This document shows positions 35,505 through 41,231 of a stretch of DNA of 43,107 bases, in pieces. Location of the stretch: contig JAUVOQ010000009.1 in the NCBI GenBank assembly GCA_030599095.1, forward strand, positions 1-43,107. The letters run 5' to 3'. The position numbers and the translations under genes are program-made. The DNA comes from Candidatus Ruthturnera sp. Lineage in GTDB: Bacteria > Pseudomonadota > Gammaproteobacteria > PS1 > Pseudothioglobaceae. Under the pieces are notes generated by a model. The model saw only the letters and a list, made by a program, of their open reading frames with translations, was not told where the DNA came from and ran no database searches. Positions within the stretch are counted from its first letter, which is position 1, and each line of letters begins with the position of its first letter.

Positions 35505-35783
35505 TCATTTATTACTTTTTGAATGCCTACTTTTTTTAACCAAAGAGTTGCCTTTGCTTCTATTAACGTTAGAATTTAATGCTTGCAGGTTTCTAGTTGC
35601 ATCACTTCCCCCTTTTGATTTTGGCTTTATATGGTCAACATCCCAGCCCATAACAGAACTTTTGCCATGTGATGCTTTATACATCGTCTTGCCGTAAGAA
35701 TCTTGCCTGTAATTTTTTTTATCTTTACCTTTAATTGGTTTTGCATTATTCCATGCTTTTTCTTTTTGTTCTTTAGTCGCCAT
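35505..35783 (-). CDS. HNH endonuclease (92 aa)
   Basis: A short basic protein with the HNH core MGWDVDHIKPKSKGGSDATR then NLQALNSNVNRSKG: the His-His and Asn positions and the GG.D...NLQ.L signature are all present. It is a small stand-alone HNH nuclease, often in mobile elements. A GGGGAG ribosome site precedes ATG 35783. Target unknown; could act in recombination or against competing DNA. Confidence 0.8.
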   Translation of the reverse strand: MATKEQKEKAWNNAKPIKGKDKKNYRQDSYGKTMYKASHGKSSVMGWDVDHIKPKSKGGSDATRNLQALNSNVNRSKGNSLVKKSRHSKSNK

Positions 35784-35959
35784 GTTTCTCCCCTTTTGGT
35801 TAAAAATTTACTCTAATTGCCCAGTTAATAATTCTGTATAAGTTCAGAAATATATTGCACTTTTCTCTCACAATTATCCAATATGCTACCACAAGGAAGT
35901 TTTGTTTTTTGAATTTTAAAAGGCAATCTTGAGTAAGGCACGATTCTACATTCAAATAA

Positions 35960-36454
35960 TCACCAAATTACCCTCATAACTCTTAAGCCATCATAATCAA
36001 TAAACCCCCAGTATCGACTGTCAAAACTCTCAAGGTTCGAACCCCACACAATACCTTTATTTTTTGGCACAGTGCCATCATAATAAAATTGCTTGATTGG
36101 CTTCCCACCTCCTGTTTTTTTATTACGTTTAATCGGATATTTTTGACTATTACAGACAATAAAATGATCACCAATTACCAAATTATCACCCTCAGTGCAA
36201 ACTAATTTTTTAGATAGAACTCTAGTATTTTTTGATAACAACCTGTGTTGGAATTCAAAATATACAAAGTCATTTTTTTCTGGTTTTTTGTCCACTTTCC
36301 AAAAAATAGTGCCTTTGTGCGAGTCAGAAGTATTGATGATTATTTGTCTATAAAGCAAATCAATAAGTGCAAAAACAATGACCACTATTATGATAAAAAT
36401 AGCCATACTTTTAAAGGACATTTTTGCTGATTTTTTACCTTTATTTTTTACCAT
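35960..36454 (-). CDS. S26-family signal peptidase, RP4 TraF-type
   Basis: The 164-aa protein has one N-terminal TM (17-38), then NTSDSHKGTIFW with the candidate nucleophile Ser43 or Ser45, VLSKKLVCTEGD with general base Lys82 or Lys83, and the closing box SFDSRYWGFID. RP4 TraF of this family processes and cyclises the pilin. Here it may mature TraA, whose gene is 28 kb away. It overlaps the end of the XRE gene by 14 bp. Confidence 0.8.
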   Translation of the reverse strand: MVKNKGKKSAKMSFKSMAIFIIIVVIVFALIDLLYRQIIINTSDSHKGTIFWKVDKKPEKNDFVYFEFQHRLLSKNTRVLSKKLVCTEGDNLVIGDHFIVCNSQKYPIKRNKKTGGGKPIKQFYYDGTVPKNKGIVWGSNLESFDSRYWGFIDYDGLRVMRVIW

Positions 36455-36767
36455 TTTTGCCCGCTGGTTTGAATGTATTTATTGCTTCTAAAATTGTCAA
36501 GATTTGAGTTTCATTCTCAGGACTTTTTATAAGAATTTGTTTTAAAATTTGTTCAATTTTTACTGGAATTTTGAAATTATCTTGGTAGTATTCTTGGATA
36601 AAATCATCTATCTTTTTTGTGTTTTTAGTCCACCTTTTAGACTGTCCATTTGCTAAATTTGATACTTGCGATTGACTAATTTTTGTTACTTTTGCCAGTG
36701 CATTTTTACTCATTCCACTGTCATTAAAAAAACCATTTAAACGTTTTTTAAACTCTTGCATTTGCAT
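36441..36767 (-). CDS. XRE-family transcriptional regulator
   Basis: The 108-aa protein has an N-terminal Cro/CI helix-turn-helix (about 18-45, SKNALAKVTKISQSQVSNLA) and a helical C-terminal half. It starts next to a 15-bp inverted repeat (36778-36822), probably its operator, and is co-transcribed with the S26 peptidase gene. It may control the accessory genes on either side. Confidence 0.75.
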   Translation of the reverse strand: MQMQEFKKRLNGFFNDSGMSKNALAKVTKISQSQVSNLANGQSKRWTKNTKKIDDFIQEYYQDNFKIPVKIEQILKQILIKSPENETQILTILEAINTFKPAGKNGKK

Positions 36768-36777
36768 TTTTTATGAT

Positions 36778-36822
36778 ATCTTTAATTATCTGTTTTTTAC
36801 AATTATACAGATAATTAAAGAT
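36778..36822. promoter_or_regulatory. 15-bp inverted repeat, likely XRE operator
   Basis: ATCTTTAATTATCTG (36778-36792) and CAGATAATTAAAGAT (36808-36822) are a perfect inverted repeat around 15 bases, 10 bp upstream of the XRE start codon. It likely covers the promoter of the XRE-S26 unit. Confidence 0.6.
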
Positions 36823-36902
36823 AGGGACTAAGCACTTAAAACACCCCAATACAACCTCATTCTAGCAATATTGAAAAGTAGATTTCTAGCAGGATATCTC
36901 TT

Positions 36903-36924
36903 TTGTAATACAAATGTATTACAA
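36903..36924. repeat. 9-bp perfect inverted repeat
   Basis: TTGTAATAC-AAAT-GTATTACAA. The half site GTATTAC recurs in the array at 37018, so the same protein may bind both. Confidence 0.5.
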
Positions 36925-36973
36925 TCACTTAAAACTCTTAAAATACTACTACAAAAGCATTTTGTGTTAATTT

Positions 36974-37035
36974 GTCTTACGTTTGTCTTACGTTGTCTTA
37001 CATTTGTATACATTGGCGTATTACGTTTGTCTTAC
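36974..37035. repeat. Helically phased GTCTTAC direct repeats
   Basis: GTCTTAC occurs at 36974, 36985, 36995 and 37029, with variants GTATAC near 37006 and GTATTAC at 37018. The six units are spaced 10-12 bp, one helical turn, so a protein would bind all on one DNA face. This is typical for RHH proteins at oriT or at centromeres. Confidence 0.6.
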
Positions 37036-37259
37036 ACTATAAGCCTTTTGTAGCACGGTTTTTATTATTGCCCACCCGTGCATCAGGTGTATAAGATTTC
37101 TAGGGTTCCCACTTGTGGGATGTTGGCTTTATTGCTCTTGTTGTTTTGCACAATTTTACAGATAGGCAAGCACTGGAATTTGACACCAGAAAACTACCAA
37201 TAAAATAGATGTTATAGCATTTAATATTATTGGTATAAATTAGTTTTTACTAAAGTCCT

Positions 37260-37466
37260 CTATGTGGTCATATTTTTGTTTTTTTGCTCTTGTAAATTAA
37301 GTAAAAAATCAAATGCTTTACCAGCTAAACTTGCCGCTTTTAATATTGCTTTTTCATCATCTTTTAAAATCTCAACCCAATGGTTCAAATATTTAGCGTG
37401 GTCTTTTTTGATTGCTGGCTCTGTTCCTAAATGCGCGGCTAAAAAACATGATCCTAATTCTGCCAC
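37260..37466 (-). pseudogene. ardC: C-terminal part of ArdC antirestriction protein (frameshifted)
   Basis: The frame encodes AELGSCFLAAHLGTEP, which supplies the downstream metal-binding Glu of the zincin, and ends KAFDFLLNLQEQKNKN. It is the continuation of the gene at 37474-38127 after a one-base shift at an A8 run. The MAELG start is only the first Met/alternative codon in this frame. Confidence 0.75.
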
Positions 37467-37473
37467 AAGTTCC

Positions 37474-38127
37474 TCAAACGCATAATCTTTTTTTTGATTT
37501 TTTCCTGTCTAGTCTTTTTACGTGTTTAGTCCAATGCGTGAGTTCGTGCAGTAAAACACCGTAGTAAGATTGTTCAGCTGTTGCGTCTCTAGTGTCAATA
37601 AAATCCTGCATTTCAGGCATGTTGATATAATCACCAGTTGTGGAATAATAGGCACTTTCACCGCCATGCTTAATAAGTGCTTTGGTGTTTGCAATAAAAT
37701 AATCAGCTGCTTGGTGATTAAATTTTTCACCTTTGCCAGTATTTTTATTTGGTTGATGTCCTTTTAGTTGATCAGCATTAAAAACGGTAAATGATTTCAT
37801 AATAGGGATAACGCCATTTTCTGCGTTTTCACCGTCTTTTATAATTTGGATGAACCTGAGTATACTTGTTCCTTTTTCGCCCTTTTTTACCTGCTTATCT
37901 TTGTCCTGCCATTGCTTGTACGTTGCCCATTCATTCGTGCTTTTTTCTGCGAACCATAATTTTAAAACATTAATACCTTGATAATAATTCCCAGTTGTTG
38001 TGTTTATTGGCATTTGTAAATTGATATTGGTATCGCCAGCCCAACTTTTAATCCAGTTGCTGCCGTTATCTTGCATTAACTTTATAATTTGTTGTGTTAT
38101 TTCCTTTTTAAAATCTTGATTTTTCAT
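37474..38127 (-). CDS. ardC: ArdC antirestriction protein, N-terminal ssDNA-binding domain and HExxH (frameshifted)
   Basis: The 217-aa product carries the ArdC N domain (WIKSW, YYQGINVLKLW, WATYKQW, KKGEKGT, FTVFNADQ) that binds ssDNA, and the zincin motif HELTHWTKH (194-202). After VKRLDRKKSKK the frame is lost at eight A on the coding strand (37488-37495). Seven A would give KKDYAFEELVAELG and join the 37260-37466 piece into a ~290-aa ArdC. ArdC proteins protect incoming plasmid DNA from type I restriction. It is transcribed from promoter P1, inverted relative to P2. Confidence 0.85.
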   Translation of the reverse strand: MKNQDFKKEITQQIIKLMQDNGSNWIKSWAGDTNINLQMPINTTTGNYYQGINVLKLWFAEKSTNEWATYKQWQDKDKQVKKGEKGTSILRFIQIIKDGENAENGVIPIMKSFTVFNADQLKGHQPNKNTGKGEKFNHQAADYFIANTKALIKHGGESAYYSTTGDYINMPEMQDFIDTRDATAEQSYYGVLLHELTHWTKHVKRLDRKKSKKRLCV

Positions 38128-38156
38128 ACTTATTTTTTATTTATTAAGTTAATACT

Positions 38157-38185
38157 ATTATACTATATCATATAATAATAATCAA
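38157..38185 (-). promoter_or_regulatory. Promoter P1 (ardC)
   Basis: On the minus strand: TTGATT (38185-38180), 17 bases, TATAAT (38062+100 region, 38162-38157). The leader is about 25-30 bases to the ardC ATG at 38127. Confidence 0.65.
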
Positions 38186-38270
38186 GCGTTATTCTAAGTA
38201 TTTATTGCCTCCTGTTTTTATTTATCCCCTATTTTTTGTTCAAATTTTGAAAAAAATCTTTAAAAAAGAC

Positions 38271-38298
38271 TTGACTATATTATATGATATAGTATAAT
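38271..38298 (+). promoter_or_regulatory. Promoter P2
   Basis: TTGACT (38271-38276), 16 bases, TATAAT (38293-38298). The start codon at 38325 lies only about 20 bases after the expected transcription start and has no clear ribosome site. Confidence 0.65.
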
Positions 38299-38324
38299 AG
38301 TATTAACTTAATAAATAAAATGCT

Positions 38325-38681
38325 ATGGATGTACCGTATAAGATTTACAAACAACTAGAAATAGAAGCAGAGGTGCAGATGTCAAATGACGATGAAAAAG
38401 CTATATTTTTTAGCCAAGGAATTTACAAGTGTATGCTTGTAATTAATCCATGCTGGAGTGATACTCGTGAAATTAACAATAGTATCGTTGCTCATCTTGC
38501 TTTTTATGCACTTAGTGATGGTTGGGGGAAATACACAAGCACTGGATACCATTCTATTTTTTTTCATCATTCAGATATCAATCAATATAAAGATGCAAAT
38601 TTTATAATTCAAGCATTCAAAACAATGCTTGAAGAGGACAGTTTTGTCTTTGAGGAAAACATTCAAATAGCATTATTTTAA
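38325..38681 (+). CDS. Hypothetical protein (118 aa), leading-region type
   Basis: A soluble protein with mixed alpha/beta pattern (SQGIYKCMLVINPCW, HLAFYALSDGWGKYTSTGYH). No family recognised. First gene under P2 and followed 11 bp later by the 140-aa gene. Its neighbours (ardC and the P2/P3 genes) suggest early expression after transfer. Confidence 0.55.
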   Translation: MDVPYKIYKQLEIEAEVQMSNDDEKAIFFSQGIYKCMLVINPCWSDTREINNSIVAHLAFYALSDGWGKYTSTGYHSIFFHHSDINQYKDANFIIQAFKTMLEEDSFVFEENIQIALF

Positions 38682-38692
38682 TAAGACTTATT

Positions 38693-39115
38693 ATGAAATT
38701 ACAAGATTATTACGAAGAAGGTGAACGTATCTCAATTGAAACAGATTTGGGCATAATTAAAGAGAAGCTTTCAAGTTCTGCCAGTGCTTGCTGGGGTCAA
38801 CATGAAATACCAAACACTGGATATTATCAGTTATTGGTTGGTTCTCCTCAGTACAAAGGTGGGAAAGTATTTGTGCTTGTATGCAGCATGATTGACTTTA
38901 ACAAAGTGAAAAATGAAATCTGCCTAAATTGCTCAAAAATTAGTAGTGGATTGCAATGGATTAATCATCAATACAACCACTGCCAACATAAAGCAAATAA
39001 TTATAAAGACAATGACAATATGTTCACTAGTAAACACAGAATGGAAGAGAAGATAGTTTTGGAGCAAGGTGGATGTTCAAATTTTGAACATAAAAAATAT
39101 GGGACTTATATTTAA
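38693..39115 (+). CDS. Hypothetical protein (140 aa)
   Basis: A soluble protein with four or five Cys in the second half (EICLNCSKI, HCQHKAN, EQGGCSNFEH) that could bind metal or be incidental. No family recognised. The 3' end lies in the left arm of a nested inverted repeat (39102-39219), so the mRNA may end in a long hairpin. Confidence 0.5.
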   Translation: MKLQDYYEEGERISIETDLGIIKEKLSSSASACWGQHEIPNTGYYQLLVGSPQYKGGKVFVLVCSMIDFNKVKNEICLNCSKISSGLQWINHQYNHCQHKANNYKDNDNMFTSKHRMEEKIVLEQGGCSNFEHKKYGTYI

Positions 39116-39219
39116 TCCTATAACCGCATCAGAGCAATCTCTTTAAAACTTGGCTAATATATAGAATTCCTTACATGCCAAGGTTAAGAATTTATTTTTT
39201 GGATTAAATATATAAGTCC
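39102..39219. repeat. Nested inverted repeats, MITE-like or hairpin RNA
   Basis: GGACTTATATTTAATCC (39102-39118) faces GGATTAAATATATAAGTCC (39201-39219), which differs only by two extra bases. Inside, CTTGGC (39149) pairs with GCCAAG (39177). The unit of ~118 bp has no ORF. Confidence 0.5.
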
Positions 39220-39241
39220 AAAAAATATTCAAAAATAATGC

Positions 39242-39269
39242 TTGACTTTATTATATGATATAGTATAAT
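39242..39269 (+). promoter_or_regulatory. Promoter P3
   Basis: TTGACT (39242-39247), 16 bases, TATAAT (39264-39269). Over 49 bases it differs from P2 at only two positions. It drives the 39298-40454 genes. Confidence 0.65.
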
Positions 39270-39297
39270 AATATTAACTTAATAAATAAAGGAATAC

Positions 39298-39534
39298 ATG
39301 AAAAAATACTTAGAAAATTTAATCAACGAAAAAGGTATTGATATTAATTCAACTTTTGAAATTGAAGGCCAAACAGGCACAAACTTTATCACTCTTGAGG
39401 TTGTTATTGAGCATATTTTAATATCCACAAAACAAGACCAAAAATCAATAAAAGAGATGTTGACTAAAATTGATTTTGTTGATGGGGATATTTTAGATTT
39501 TTTTAAGAGTTTGGCAAGAGCCATTGCTTTATAA
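39298..39534 (+). CDS. Conserved small plasmid protein (78 aa)
   Basis: The sequence LENLINEKGIDINSTFEIEG, TGTNFITLEVV, IDFVDGDILDFFKSLA matches a family of ~80-aa proteins of unknown function I know from plasmid leading regions. All-alpha/beta, soluble. The start follows AAAGGAATAC under P3. Confidence 0.65.
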   Translation: MKKYLENLINEKGIDINSTFEIEGQTGTNFITLEVVIEHILISTKQDQKSIKEMLTKIDFVDGDILDFFKSLARAIAL

Positions 39535-39549
39535 ATTCAAGGAGAAAAA

Positions 39550-40041
39550 ATGCGGTTAGGAAAAGTAAAAGAGGGACTTCAATCTTTGGTGGTTTTAACA
39601 GAAAGAATGATTGGCAACAACCTAAAAAATAACGGTGATACTTGTGAATTTTCACAGCGCACATGTTTACTTAATGCGCTAAAGAATTTTGAACAAAACA
39701 TTAGCGGCATTAATTATGATGATGTGTTGGATGATGAGCCTAGTATTGAAAGAATTAGGAATGTAATCAGTGTCAATGGCAAGCCAATAAATGAAAGTCA
39801 TAATGTGGAGTATAGGCTTATTGAGCGCGAGGAAATGATAAGTGATTTAATCGACTGGATTAGTGAATGCCATGGTAATGATTGTTGTTTGATGAAGCAA
39901 GATTTAGAGATATTAATTGGCTGGCCTGACATTTGGATATTGTCCAGCAACTCAACTAATGAATATATATCTCTAAGCTATGATAAGGTCAATTTTATTG
40001 AGCAGTGCAAAGTTCTTGAAAATGGAGTTAGTTATGCTTAA
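39550..40041 (+). CDS. Hypothetical protein (163 aa)
   Basis: The start follows AAGGAGAAAAA at 39550. A soluble acidic protein with helices and Cys near the middle and end (CEFSQRTCLLNAL, ECHGNDCCLM). No family recognised. It ends overlapping the start of the next frame (ATGCTTAA) in the P3 operon. Confidence 0.55.
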   Translation: MRLGKVKEGLQSLVVLTERMIGNNLKNNGDTCEFSQRTCLLNALKNFEQNISGINYDDVLDDEPSIERIRNVISVNGKPINESHNVEYRLIEREEMISDLIDWISECHGNDCCLMKQDLEILIGWPDIWILSSNSTNEYISLSYDKVNFIEQCKVLENGVSYA

Positions 40042-40362
40042 AGGGGGAATAAAAACAGCACACAACCGTAGTTTAAAAAGTCATATAAACACTTAAACGC
40101 ACAACAAACCAGATTAGTAAAAATTCATGAACGGTATGAAATTGCTAATAGGTTTTTATATGGCTATCAAGGGTTTTATTCGGATATAAAAAGACTAAGT
40201 AATAATTGCGTTGACTGGGATAGTGTTAGCAAAAATATGATAATTGCATTTACAGGTGCAACCAAAGACATGGAGCGTTATCATAAACAAGATGAGAAAC
40301 TGATGGATGAAGCTTTAACCCTGTTTAATCAGGCCCAGTTTAGTTTTGGGCAAAGTTTCTAA
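40034..40362 (+). pseudogene. Frameshifted small gene (~108 codons)
   Basis: ATG 40034 opens MLKGGIKTAHNRSLK but stops early. At the A5 run near 40073 one extra A would join it to a long open frame, SYKHLNAQQTRLVKIHERYE..., which ends at TAA 40360-40362 (QFSFGQSF). The joined product would be a helical ~108-aa protein. The downstream frame alone has no early start. Frameshift inferred from frame continuity. Confidence 0.45.
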
Positions 40363-40454
40363 TGAGAACAAAAGACTGGCAACAAAATTGGATTTATGAT
40401 GCAACGATTTTAATAATCCAAACTAATTGTGATGCTTATAAAAATCTAAAATAA
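40362..40454 (+). CDS. Possible 30-aa peptide
   Basis: ATG 40362 overlaps the preceding stop (TAATG) and encodes MRTKDWQQNWIYDATILIIQ... No family. Last frame before P4. Coupling and position are the only support. Confidence 0.35.
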   Translation: MRTKDWQQNWIYDATILIIQTNCDAYKNLK

Positions 40455-40457
40455 TAC

Positions 40458-40486
40458 TTGATTTTTATTATACGATATAGTGTAAT
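40458..40486 (+). promoter_or_regulatory. Promoter P4 (divergent copy of P2/P3)
   Basis: TTGATT (40458-40463), 17 bases, TGTAAT (40481-40486), with the same spacer motif (ATTATACGATATAG) and ATTATTAACTT downstream. It drives the small genes from 40520. Confidence 0.55.
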
Positions 40487-40519
40487 ATTATTAACTTCAA
40501 AAATAATTTGCTTCTGGAC

Positions 40520-40618
40520 GTGCCAGTTATAATCAAAGTAGTTTTAAAATTCGCTAAGAAAATAATTAAGCGTAAAATAAAAAATATTTTTAGCGATAAG
40601 AAAAAGAGTAAATTTTGA
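40520..40618 (+). CDS. Possible 32-aa basic peptide
   Basis: GTG 40520 opens VPVIIKVVLKFAKKIIKRKI..., an amphipathic, strongly basic peptide. Its TGA overlaps the TTG start of the next gene (TTGA), suggesting coupling. The character resembles membrane-active peptides, but it could also be a chance open frame. Confidence 0.35.
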   Translation: MPVIIKVVLKFAKKIIKRKIKNIFSDKKKSKF

Positions 40619-40905
40619 TAAAAATTGGCGATATATTAAGTGTGAAATATTTAGGGTTTACCCATTATGGTATTTATGTTGGGTTTAATTCAATGATTCA
40701 TAATTCAAGAAAAGGCGATCAAGTACAAAAATATGTAATTGCTGCTCTCGGTGCTTTAGCATTCTTTAAATCTGATAATAAGACTGTTAAGATGTTAGGA
40801 ATTGCCATAGTTGCAACTGCTTTACTGGCTGATTCAGAGACTAGCCCCGTGCAAAACGCCTTGATTACCATTAGTTTGGTTGGTGTAGGAGCATTATTTG
40901 ATTAA
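40615..40905 (+). CDS. LRAT/NlpC-like protein lacking the catalytic Cys, with TM tail (96 aa)
   Basis: TTG 40615 is the only early start. Residues 4-30 (GDILSVKYLGFTHYGIYVGF then MIHNS) match the first half of LRAT-type acyltransferase/peptidase domains, including the catalytic His. The NCEHF segment with the nucleophilic Cys is missing: the sequence passes straight to GDQVQKYVIAALGALAFF and further hydrophobic residues that normally follow it. An internal in-frame deletion is likely, so the product is probably not an enzyme. Confidence 0.5.
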   Translation: MIKIGDILSVKYLGFTHYGIYVGFNSMIHNSRKGDQVQKYVIAALGALAFFKSDNKTVKMLGIAIVATALLADSETSPVQNALITISLVGVGALFD

Positions 40906-40937
40906 TATAACGACTATGATAATTTTAATAAAAGAAT

Positions 40938-41201
40938 GTGAGTAAGAAAATACAACATAAAAAAACTAGAACCAATAAGACAATTGGAACAAATTCTTAT
41001 ACGGAACACTCCAAAGCATTAAGGCGGGCCACATCTGATGCATGGTTAAAAGAAAACACTAAATCTATTTTAGTAAGACTTAATATGCAAAAGGAAGAGG
41101 ATAAAGAAATCTTGGAACTTTTCCGCTCCCTTCCAGAAAAATCACATCGATTAAAACTCAAGGTCTTATTGGATAGTTATTTTAAATTAATAGGACAATA
41201 A
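40938..41201 (+). CDS. Hypothetical protein (87 aa)
   Basis: The start is GTG 40938 with a weak ribosome site (AAAAGAAT). A basic N-terminal half (KKIQHKKTRTNKTIG) and a helical C-terminal half (EEDKEILELFRSLPEKSHRL). It could be a nucleic-acid-binding protein. No family recognised. It converges with the integrase gene. Confidence 0.5.
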   Translation: MSKKIQHKKTRTNKTIGTNSYTEHSKALRRATSDAWLKENTKSILVRLNMQKEEDKEILELFRSLPEKSHRLKLKVLLDSYFKLIGQ

Positions 41202-41210
41202 GCCTCTACA

Positions 41211-41229
41211 ACCCTTATCCCGTAAGGGT
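41211..41229. terminator. Hairpin between convergent genes
   Basis: ACCCTTA-TCCCG-TAAGGGT lies in the 30-bp gap between the plus-strand 87-aa gene and the minus-strand integrase, followed on the plus strand by CTTTATAAG. Likely a bidirectional terminator. Confidence 0.5.
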
Positions 41230-41231
41230 CT

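Larger units (their letters stand above)
36823..37259. other. Long non-coding, repeat-rich gap (oriT or centromere candidate)
   Basis: No convincing gene is present on either strand; the two ~60-codon frames are repeat shadows. It contains the inverted repeat at 36903-36924, the GTCTTAC array at 36974-37035, a CCCAC-TT-GTGGG hairpin near 37109, and a CCAATAA...TTATTGG pair around 37196-37232. The end of the array reads GCGTATTACGTTTGTCTTAC then ACTATAAGCC, which loosely recalls the TrwC nic region (GCGTATTGTCT/ATAGCC). oriT must lie somewhere on this element and this is my best guess, weakly held. Confidence 0.4.
38135..38320. repeat. 43-bp perfect inverted repeat of divergent promoters
   Basis: Bases 38135-38177 are the exact reverse complement of 38278-38320, separated by 100 bases. 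Each arm holds a -10 TATAAT, the upstream TTATATGATATAG and the downstream TATTAACTTAATAAATA. The arms drive ardC (minus) and the 118-aa gene (plus). Confidence 0.85.

Noticed and set aside
36828-37053. Two ~60-codon frames on opposite strands
   Set aside because: They span the GTCTTAC repeats and inverted repeat, have no ribosome site, and read as low-complexity products.
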